From Phialocephala subalpina (taxonomy: Eukaryota; Ascomycota; Leotiomycetes; Helotiales; Mollisiaceae): a DNA stretch of 17,758 bases. Every line of letters starts with the position of its first letter. The stretch's first letter is position 1. A program made the position numbers and the translations under genes. Shown piece by piece: positions 9,471 through 16,681 of this stretch. Under the pieces are notes generated by a model, which was given only the letters and a program-made list of their open reading frames with translations, was not told the origin of the DNA and searched no databases. The DNA lies in NCBI GenBank assembly GCA_900073065.1, contig FJOG01000112.1:1-17758 (forward strand), in the 5' to 3' direction.

Positions 9471-11960
9471 GGGAAAAAAAATAATAAAAACGAGATTATT
9501 ATTATAAATTTTTTTTTTGACCCTAAGAAACTAATCCTTTATCGGCGCACTTCCCCGTTCGTAACCTTTAAAACGGTTAACCTTATTTCGATCCCTATTC
9601 CCAATCTTATGCCCGATCTCAAACGAAAACGCCTTGCGGCTAAAAACTAATTCATAGTTAAAAACTCGACTTTATTTTCGGCCCCATTATCAGCTTATAC
9701 TTTTGGCTCCTTTAACCGTCTAATCTCAAATCCGATGGTATTAAATCAACCCTCTCCTTTTTAATAATCACATGCATCAAATTTACCCGCAAACTACGAT
9801 CCATTACTTAATCCAATTCAAATAACTCGAATTAAAATTTCAATTTCTTTTTTTCTTCTTCGGTCTATTACCGCCGGTTCTTCCTATCCTCTAATCGCAC
9901 GATTATCCTATTATCAATTAAACTCCCTAATTAAACTCGATAAAAATACATTTTAATCGGATAAATCCTTTCGACAAAATACCCCTTCAAATTAAACGAT
10001 TAAAAATAAAATATTCTAAAAACCAAAATATAATTTAGACTTCGAAAGAAAAAACGATAATAATAATAGGGATATTTACGGCGTTACTTTAATCCGTCGA
10101 TAACCTTTAAATAGTCCCTACTTTTCCTTTGTAAATACGCTATTCGAAAATATTTCTCCGGACGAATTAATTAATAATTTTACCCCGAAAATATTTAACT
10201 CTAAAAAAAACCTCGAGATTACTAACTATTATATTTATCGCCTGGAACTCCGAGAAAATACTCTTTTTATCGAAGTTAAAATCGAAAATTAACTCGAACT
10301 CCTTTTAATACTCGATAATTATATCCCACTTTACTTTTAACGGGATAATAACTCTTCGAACCCCCTTAATTTTTATCTTTTCCTTAATTACTTCTCCTTT
10401 TATAATAAAGTCTTTTTCTTTACTTTCCTTAGCGTCGCTAATTCGATTAAACCGTTTAAACCTCGAAACTTTTAAAAGGTTATAAAATTACCGTAATAAA
10501 AATACTAAAAAGTAATTATTTAAAAGAAATATAAATCCTTAATCGAAAATAGGACTTAGATTACTATAAATATCCCTTGTAATTAAGAGTTTTTCACTGG
10601 GAAATAAGTCTTTAAAATTAAAAAGGGAATTAATAAGGAGATTTTGCGATATAAAATACGGTAAATAATTTGAAAATTTGAGTAAAAACATAGCCTCGAC
10701 TTTAACGAGATTTTTGCTTCCGTAATTAAACTAATAAACTATAAAGCCATCTTTACTTTTATTATTACTTATAATTAGGAGATCAAGTAAATAGATATTA
10801 AAATCGCTTTTTTTATAATAAGATCAAAAAAGAAATCTATATTAACTTTCCTACCGATTACGGCATTTCTAGTTTTATTTAACTCAATAAAGTACTTTAT
10901 AATCTCAAATAATCTCCTCGAGTTTAATATAATACTTTAACCTTTTACTTAATCGAATTTAGTTTCTAATCGCTAAATGTAAACTCTTTAGTTTTCGTTC
11001 GAAAAAAAACAATTATTATTATTTACGTCGATAATCTCTTTATAACCGAGGAATTTATATCTAATATTAATAACCTCAAAAAATACTTTAAATATTATTT
11101 CCAAATGTTAAACCTCGACGCGTATCACTTTTACCTTAGTATAAAAATCACTCGAAACTATTAAAACCGCACCCTCCGAATCTCTTAAGAAGTTTACTTT
11201 CGAAAGGTACTTAAAAACCACTCGATATCTAATTACACTCCAATTTAAACTCTAATAAAGACTTTTAGCCGCCTTATCTCTACCGACGCCCATTATTAAG
11301 TAACTACCGATTTTTAACGGGAATATTAATCCGCGGTAAACTCTTTAATATATACTATACTCGGCACTCGACTTAATCTAATATACGTAGTCTCGATAAT
11401 TAATCGTTTCGCTTTTAATCCTCTCTCGGCCTATATATCCGCCGTTAAATATATTTTTTAGTATCTCAAGTTTACTCTCGAGATAAACTTTATTTTCCGG
11501 GGCTCGATTTAATCGTTAATCGGCTATATAAACTCAAATTAGGCTAAAGATCCGAATACTCGTCGATTAACCTTCGAATACGTTTTTAACGTTAGTTTTG
11601 CGATTATTTTTTAATCATTTAAGCATTAGCCTATAGTTTCTTTCTCCTCGTGTGAAATTAAATATATCGATTAGATTAACGCTACCAAAAAAGCTATTTG
11701 ACTATAATAATTCCTCAAGTAAATTTATCTCGATTTAAATCCCGGTCTTAGCGCTATTATTATCTACAAAGATAACTAAAAAAAACTATTACTCTAATTA
11801 AGAACCCGTAATTCCACGGTCGCTCGAAGTATATCGATATCCAATATTACTTTATAAAGGAAAAAATCGCTAAAGATTATATATAATTAAAATATATCCC
11901 GATTACGAAACAAGTTATAAATAATCTAATTAAAGCATTATACCAAAATAAGTTCTAAGT
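9471..11960 (+). pseudogene. Copia-C pol remnant: linker, reverse transcriptase (RVT_2), RNase H
   Basis: The region 9471-10440 is the variable integrase-RT linker and shows no motif. RT starts with PRNF-stop-KVIKLP near 10463 (family PxxFxEAxxLPxW) and continues with FTGK-stop-VFKIKKGINKEILRYKIR (about 10595-10660), LDFNEIFASVIK near 10690, and NTL near 10930. The active site YVDD reads YVDN at 11024-11035. RNase H carries AVKYIF-stop-YLK from 11441, GYINSN from 11522, IIIYKDN (11756-11776) and RSKYIDIQYYF from 11824. A frame change lies at the A run at 11778-11785, between KDN and the NP-stop-FHGRSKYID segment. The part 10640-11960 parallels 1-1340 of Copia-A; the linker and integrase parallel Copia-D. 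Confidence 0.85.
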
Positions 11961-12348
11961 GTTTAAAAAGGCTATAAGAGTAAAGTAATACGGAATATCT
12001 TTATTTAAAAAGGAAATTAAATTTTAATTATTATTTTTACTTTTGTATTTATTTATCAACCGATTTTTTGCCGGCTAATAAATATTTTATTCGATTACTT
12101 ATAGCCTTTTCTTTTTTATTATAAAATTTATCCGAAGCCTTATTATATATAGCCCTTTTATTATTACTTAATACCTCGATTATATTTCGAATCAAATTTA
12201 CTTTTTTCCGGTTATTATTTTTTTATAACCCTTTTTCCCATTAGGTTTTAATTATAATTTATCGAAGGCAAGCTTTAATTGCGAGTATATGAGAACTAAT
12301 CTCCTTTCTTTTGTATTTAATCTATAGGAGCTTTCGTCGAAGTGAAAG
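11961..12348 (+). other. Copia-C 3' untranslated region with purine tract
   Basis: About 390 bp lie between the end of RNase H and the 3' LTR, with no coding signal. The last 120 bp align with Copia-A just before its LTR (shared ggttttaattataatttatcg-type and ataggagctttcg segments at about 12240-12340 and 1550-1650). The purine-rich gaagtgaaag directly before 12349 is the candidate polypurine tract for plus-strand priming. Confidence 0.55.
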
Positions 12349-12507
12349 TATTAGAATAAAGTTCAACTTTATTTCTTAAGGCTAAGGGTATATAGCTTCT
12401 GGCCACGTGCCTCCCAACCTCCTGCATTATACAGGCTGCATATATAAGGGAGCGGAGCTCCCTTCTTTAGACGATATACAATGAATACTCTATTATACCT
12501 TTCGCGA
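12349..12507 (+). repeat. Copia-C 3' LTR (159 bp, without MITE)
   Basis: It starts tattagaataaag and ends ...acctttcgcga, followed by the TATTC duplication. It contains the U3 inverted repeat (12380-12397 and 12401-12419), the TATA box tatataa (12441-12447) and the hairpin aagggagc/gctccctt (12446-12464). By my alignment, 14 of the 19 transitions against the 5' LTR are on the A/T side in this copy, so it took more RIP. It preserves the empty site of the MITE at 12424-12435. Confidence 0.9.
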
Positions 12508-12512
12508 TATTC
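12508..12512. repeat. Copia-C target-site duplication, right copy (TATTC)
   Basis: This matches 4103-4107. LINE-B coding sequence resumes at 12513 (tac cgc gga aaa gaa ttc) in the frame left at 4107. Confidence 0.9.
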
Positions 12513-13330
12513 TACCGCGGAAAAGAATTCGCGGAGTAAATAAACGCTAATAAAATAAATTATATTAGGATACTAAGGGAATTTACACAAAATACCAAGT
12601 ATATACTCGATTTTATATTCTCTAATATCCCTTTCGCCAATATTATCATTAAATCAAATTTATATAACGGTTCAAATTACAAAATACAAAATATAATAAT
12701 CTCTAATCGAAGTAAAATCGAGTTAAAGTAATTCCATTACTACGTTACGGAAATACACCTCCCAAAATTCGCCGGACTAATAGTAATTAAAATAATTCGA
12801 TTTTCTAATCCTTAGTAAATTATAATACTCGCCCAAATTAACGAATTAATCGAAATCCTTACGAATATCTTCGATTTAATAATTTAAGTAATTAGTAAAT
12901 CAAATCGCGAGATTATAAAAGCGATCCCGTAATAAACAAAAGAATAGAAAGATATATAATAACGAGTATTTATAATCGCATACTCTAAGCAATAAAATTA
13001 CCCGCGAAACCAAATTTTTTATTATAACTATATAAAACGCGAAGTAAGATTACTAAAAACATATAATGGATAGAATTAAATTTGATAAAAATTTATTTAA
13101 AATTATTAATTAATACAAATTAATATTAAGCTTAAAATCCCTTCCTTTAAAAATAAATAATATTATAATCGAAAATACGATAAAAAAAGCGAAGATTTTT
13201 CGAGTAGAAATACTCGATCGATTTAATACGAATAATAATTTAATCCTTGATCTTTTTAAGAATTAAAATAACGAAAAAAAATCTTCTTTAAAACACGATA
13301 ATTTCCTTAAAAGAAATAAAAAGAAATATA
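12513..13330 (+). pseudogene. LINE-B ORF2, second part: end of endonuclease and linker to RT
   Basis: This continues the endonuclease left at 4107: YRGKEFAE-stop-INANK, then ILDFIFSNIPFANIII at about 12604-12650 (family LDLTFSNIP) and NLYNGSNYK near 12660 (family GSDH, with Asp as Asn and His as Tyr). These are the last catalytic motifs of the LINE endonuclease. The remainder to about 13330 is the poorly conserved spacer before RT and holds many TAA/TAG codons. Rejoining the frame across 8.4 kb of Copia-C is the strongest evidence that both flanks belong to one element. Confidence 0.8.
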
Positions 13331-14700
13331 ATCGGCGTTTCGAGTACCTTTTTAAATATCGATAAAATTACAATTAAATTACTTAAAGTTTATTAAGAGT
13401 AAATTAAGCATTTCATTTATAGACTTTTCAATTAATACTTTAAATAGAATTACTTCTCTTAAACTTAGAAACTTACGGAAGTAGTTATATTATTAAAAGT
13501 AAGCCAAAAAAAAATAAAGCCTCGATTAAATCTTAGTATTTAATTACTTTACTTTTTTACGTCTCGAAAAAGCTCGAAAAAATAATCGCTCGATATATTA
13601 CTTGGATAACTTTTTTCAATGGAATACTTAACCTTTAATACGGTAAGGCTCTCCTAAAGAAATCAGTGATAAATTTAATCGTTTTATTAATTTACGATTT
13701 AGAAAACATATTATCTTAAAATAAATAAATTATTATCTTTATAATAAACGTATAAAAAGTATTCGACGCTTTACTCTTATATAAACTATTTTAACGCATA
13801 ATATAATAAAGCTTTCTTTTTCTATTTTTTAAGCTTATTAAATCGTTTTTTATCGATAGGGAAATACAAATTAAACTAAAGAAATCAATTACACTTAATT
13901 ATAAAGTGGATTACGGGATACCTCAAAGTTTTCTTTTATTATCGGTTTTATATATATTATATTTAGTCGAATTATTTAATTAAAACTTTACGCTTCGATT
14001 CAAATACGCAAATAATATCCTTTTATACCGCGCTTTGCACTCTTTTAATACTAATATCGAGTAACTTACTACGAATATTTAAAGAATTTTAATTTACGGC
14101 AATACTAATAAAATCGCATTTACGCTCGAAAAAATCGAAATAATTTATATTACCAAAAAACGCGGGAATTATAACTCGAATTATATTATTAATAATAAAC
14201 TTACTATTTACCCTATTACTATTACTTTTAAAAGCGGATAATTGACTCTCAAATAATTAGAAGTATAATTCGATAGAAAACTTAACTTTAAACGCTATAT
14301 TATCAAACGCGTAATTAAAACTCGAAAATTATCATTTTATATTCGCGGGTTTACTCGCATTATAAACGGGCCATTAACTTGTTCACTTCGGAAAGTAGTA
14401 ATTATTTGCATTTTACTATTAACTTTATATAGTATAAAAACATAATACGCAAGAAGAAAGAAACCGATTAAATTTAATCGCCGTAATAAGAACAAATAAG
14501 TTAGTGCTAAAAATAGTAAGCTTATAAAACTCATTGATAATATAATCCTAATTACAATAAAAAGAATTTTCTTGGTCTAAAAAACTATACCTAATATTAC
14601 GCTCTTCCGAAACGCAAGCCTCCCGTTGGGAAAAGTAACTCTAGAAAAAGCGAAGCTTTACTTCGCTATAAAACTATAAACAAATCGACGAAAAATATCT
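13331..14700 (+). pseudogene. LINE-B ORF2: reverse transcriptase (RVT_1)
   Basis: This is the non-LTR reverse transcriptase, remnant only. The RPISLL-like entry and the LEKxxER-like region lie at about 13510-13600. A D-x-x-x-A-F-D region reads INVQKVFDALLLYKLF-like near 13745-13790, with Asp lost. YGIPQSFLLLSVLYILYL at about 13922-13975 is the PQGSPLSPxLFxLY motif. The catalytic FxYADD reads FKYANN near 13998, both Asp being Asn. The thumb segment NKIAFTLEKIEIIYITKKRG lies at about 14107-14165, followed by FDRKLNFKRYI near 14272 and FYIRGFTRIINGPLTCSLRK near 14335-14395. The frame is 2 in the core. The minus-strand open stretch at 14337-14534 is a shadow. Confidence 0.86.
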
Positions 14701-15380
14701 ATTAGTGCGACGAATTACCCCTCCTTTGATTAATCGAAGTAAAACCGTAAGAATTCGAATGCGCATTAAAACGAAAATATAACGGTTTAATACTTTACTC
14801 TTTAATATACTACGCCCTTAATTAATTGCCCCTTACTTTTCCCCTGGATGTAAAACCGACTCTACGGGCGGACTTAATAAGAAAATAGTAGTACAAAACT
14901 TCGTAAAATAGTGGGTGAGCCTACTAATTACAAACGTAATAATTTTCTCCAACGGCTCCGAACAAATTATCGACGGAACGCGATACGTGGGTTATAGCTA
15001 CGCGATTTATTAAAATAAGAAGCAATTAGTAATAAAATGTGGCTCTATTAACAACCTCTCGTATATTTTCGACGCAAAAATTATCGGAGCTTATAAAAGC
15101 CTCGAACATATAACGAAACTCGAGCCTACAATCAATAGTAAACTACTTTAGCTCTATATAAACAATACATCCGTAATTTGGTGCATTTGTAGAGATGTAT
15201 CCACTTCCTCCCAATAGCCTTTTCTCAATATATAAGGCATTATAAAGATATATAACGTGGGAGTCCGTTAAGCCCCGAGACATATGGGAATCGATAGTAA
15301 CGAAGCCGCGGATATACTCGCAAATCGCGGCGCACTTAAGCAATAATGGGATAGCGGTCTTACGTTAAAACCGATAATCA
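14701..15380 (+). pseudogene. LINE-B ORF2: RNase H domain
   Basis: This is a ribonuclease H domain downstream of the RT, typical of Tad1-like LINEs. In frame 2, FSNGSEQIIDGTRYVGYSYA starts near 14945; the first catalytic Asp of SDGS reads Asn. FDAKIIGAYKSLEHI near 15068-15112 keeps the second-acid helix (the Glu appears as Lys-Ile). NNTSVIWCICRDVSTSSQ from about 15158 corresponds to the VDNQAA...STSSQ region. APRHMGIDSNEAADILANRG at about 15272-15331 keeps the GHxGxxGNExAD signature, with Gly as Arg and as Ser. RIP is clearly lighter here than in the RT. The minus-strand open stretch at 15143-15343 is a shadow. Confidence 0.85.
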
Positions 15381-15835
15381 CGGGTATCCGTTCTATTATA
15401 AGGAAACTCAAAGATCAAGCACGGATGGAGTGGTGGGTTTAGAATAAGACTAACCTCTCGAAATGGTATAAGAATTAGAACTTCTCCTATGACGTTAAAC
15501 CACCGTTAGAGCTCAGCTTCTCTCGACCTATACTTCATTGCCTTTTGGCGCTCCGAACTTCCCACGGAGACTTCTCTTAGTATCACACAAAATACAACTA
15601 CTCAAACGCTAAACTCGTCTATTTATATGGCCTACCCAAAGCTCTAGCGCACTTCGCGCTTTACCGGAAAACGAGGAACCGCTTTGCCGTATGGCCGAAG
15701 GACACGAGACCTCACTTCCCTCCCACCACTAAAAAAGAAGGCCTAAAATTTATACGCGCCCTTTTAGCCGCACCGAAAGACTTCGTGGATTTCCTCGGAG
15801 TTACGGAGTTTTACTCCAACATCTGTACTCGCTAG
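15381..15835 (+). pseudogene. LINE-B ORF2 C-terminal Cys/His region
   Basis: PPLELSFSRPILHCLLALRT followed by SHGDFS at about 15500-15575 matches the Tad1-clade stretch RHxLHRLLAARxGHGDFxxYH. A degenerate zinc knuckle follows, where YLYGLPKALAHFALYR (about 15618-15665) stands for CxCG...H...C with Cys as Tyr. The last readable part, FIRALLAAPKDFVDFLGVTE at about 15750-15810, runs to a TAG at 15833-15835, taken as the end of ORF2, although a RIP-made stop cannot be excluded. Sequence quality here is close to unmutated. Confidence 0.72.
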
Positions 15836-15893
15836 AGCACAGTGTATCAACATAAGGGGTCTGGGGTAGCGCGGTACCGTCCCGAAGGATTCT

Positions 15894-15957
15894 GGACTGG
15901 GGTGTTTAGGGATTGGGGTGTTTAAGGATTGGGGTGTTTAAGGATTAGGGTGTTTAG
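15894..15957 (+). repeat. Four 16-bp G-rich tandem repeats in the LINE-B 3' UTR
   Basis: The units start at 15894, 15910, 15926 and 15942: ggactggggtgtttag, ggattggggtgtttaa (twice) and ggattagggtgtttag. They differ only by C/T and G/A changes. Further G runs upstream (aaggggtctgggg near 15855) make the strand G-rich over about 100 bp. LINE 3' UTRs in other lineages also carry G-rich tracts. Confidence 0.85.
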
Positions 15958-16228
15958 GATTACTTTCTTGATTTGATTTTCTACGCGTTTACTACAATCT
16001 TTCCTTTGTTGGCCTTATAGCCTCGAATCTCTGGTTTGCCTCTGCAGCTCTACAACTTTGATAGTATAGTCAATACTTTCCCTTCTTGCCCTCTGGCACA
16101 CCCTTTGGCCACTAGCCATGTACTTCTCTCAGCGTATTATCCCGATTAGAGGGGAAGAACTTTGTTATATAGCCTTTTTGGCTAAGCACTCGAGTGTGAA
16201 ATGCTTTCTAGGGTAATTATATATTATA

Positions 16229-16488
16229 TGTTGGAATCACAAGATTCGGCTTTGTAAGTTCACGTGAACAATTGAGACGTACTGCACAAGCAGGCCACCC
16301 AATAGTAAGTAGTCCAATTGTATTGCAGTTTTGTGTCTCTCTCTCTCTTTGAATCTAAGAGAGCATTTGAGAGTATATATTAAATGAATGACTTGATCCC
16401 TGGCTTCGTACGAAGCTCCTACTGTCGCACTAGTGAATCAAATATGCCCGTATATCCTGGACTGATCTACCGTACGATATTCCCAACA
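16229..16488 (+). repeat. Solo LTR, 260 bp, copia-type ends, TSD TTATA
   Basis: It starts tgttggaatcac and ends gatattcccaaca, with terminal inverted ends TGTTGG...CCCAACA. It is flanked by ttata at 16224-16228 and 16489-16493, a 5-bp target duplication. No internal element sequence is present, so this is a solo LTR left by LTR-LTR recombination. A (TC)n tract lies at about 16335-16348 and a TATA-like tatatattaaat follows at about 16374. It is unrelated in sequence to the Copia-A and Copia-C LTRs and is barely touched by RIP. The orientation given assumes the TATA box is on the plus strand. Confidence 0.87.
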
Positions 16489-16579
16489 TTATAAAAACCT
16501 TAGTTTAGCATGTCCCCATACTCCATGGGAGGTCCTAGGACTACAAGCTCTCGCTTATTATCCGCCTAACGTAAATCAA

Positions 16580-16600
16580 TACTATTACTACTACTACTAC
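16580..16600 (+). repeat. (TAC)n 3' tail of LINE-B
   Basis: The sequence tactattactactactactac immediately precedes the right copy of the 17-bp duplication. Several fungal LINEs end in short tandem repeats rather than poly(A). Its position between the 3' UTR and the duplication is what marks it as a LINE tail and not an incidental microsatellite. Confidence 0.72.
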
Positions 16601-16617
16601 TCACTTTCTCTTGTATA
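16601..16617. repeat. LINE-B target-site duplication, right copy (17 bp)
   Basis: An exact copy of 1691-1707. It ends inside the sequence that forms the TATA box tatataa (16614-16620) of the Copia-A LTR. Confidence 0.78.
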
Positions 16618-16637
16618 TAAGAAGGCTTTGCCCTCTT
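16614..16637 (+). promoter_or_regulatory. Copia-A LTR TATA box and adjacent hairpin
   Basis: The TATA box tatataa (16614-16620) overlaps the start of a hairpin, aagaaggc-ttt-gccctctt (16619-16637), with seven pairs and one A/C mismatch. The layout is the same as in the Copia-C LTRs (TATA box, 8-bp stem, three-base loop). Two stem pairs differ by changes on both sides, so pairing is kept while sequence is not. Confidence 0.6.
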
Positions 16638-16681
16638 CTCAAATCATCAATTTAATGCATGCTCACTTATACCTTCTAATA
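16618..16681 (+). repeat. Copia-A 3' LTR, right part (R/U5)
   Basis: The order TATATAAG, 14-base hairpin remainder, TTCT, ...GCATGCTC..TTATACCTT...ATA aligns with the last 67 bases of the Copia-C LTRs (…TATATAAG…TTCT…GAATGCTC..TTATACCTT...ATA). The distance from TATA box to end is 68 against 67 bases. The right end is set at 16681, followed by Copia-D sequence in the opposite orientation. The 5 bases after it, tcgat, are the predicted target duplication of Copia-A. Confidence 0.68.

Larger units (their letters stand above)
4108..12507 (+). mobile_element. Copia-C: complete but RIP-inactivated Ty1/copia element in LINE-B ORF2
   Basis: This is a full-length copia element with two 159-bp LTRs (the 5' one enlarged by a MITE), a 5-bp target duplication, a primer-binding site, a 2-kb leader, and gag, protease, integrase, RT and RNase H in copia order. 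It is 8.4 kb, or 8,284 bp without the MITE and its TA copy. That is long for copia (usually 5-6 kb), and the excess is mainly the leader. Gag, protease and integrase lie in one frame (frame 1), as expected for a single Gag-Pol ORF; RT is in frame 2. No domain is intact. Confidence 0.9.
1708..16600 (+). mobile_element. LINE-B: Tad1-like non-LTR retrotransposon, split by Copia-C and a solo LTR
   Basis: This is a LINE with ORF1 (Cys/His-rich nucleic-acid binding), ORF2 (endonuclease, RT, RNase H, Cys-rich end), a 3' UTR and a (TAC)n tail, flanked by a 17-bp target duplication. Without Copia-C (4108-12507) and the solo LTR (16229-16488) and one TSD copy for each, it is about 6.2 kb, a normal size for the fungal Tad1 clade. 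Domain order and RNase H support that clade. Tad1 is family-level recognition, not a database match. Both ORFs are full of RIP stops. RIP fades through the RNase H region and is nearly absent in the 3' UTR. Confidence 0.82.
15836..16600 (+). other. LINE-B 3' UTR, nearly free of RIP, holding a solo LTR
   Basis: This non-coding stretch lies between the ORF2 stop and the (TAC)n tail, about 500 bp without the solo LTR. It holds the G-rich 16-bp repeats (15894-15957). It then keeps ordinary composition with frequent CA and TG (for example ctctggcacaccc, cctctgcagctctac), unlike the ORFs. The part after the solo LTR contains near-palindromes ctccatgggag and tcctagga (about 16520-16541). I see no RNA gene or reading frame. 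Assignment to LINE-B rests on the tail and the 17-bp duplication. Confidence 0.62.

Noticed and set aside
14337..15343. Minus-strand ORFs at 14337-14534 and 15143-15343
   Set aside because: Antisense to LINE RT and RNase H, where the plus strand has clear motifs.
15942..15957. TTAGGG in the 3' UTR repeats as a telomere-like sequence
   Set aside because: It occurs once, as a G-to-A variant of the 16-bp unit; no TTAGGG array is present.
15958..15975. LINE-B ending at the 16-bp repeats, with gattactttcttg as target duplication
   Set aside because: No matching copy lies near the LINE 5' end (only short matches such as actttct). The 17-bp duplication with the (TAC)n tail further on is far better.
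16580..16600. (TAC)n as an ordinary microsatellite
   Set aside because: It abuts the 17-bp duplication and sits at the end of a LINE, which fits a retrotransposon tail better.
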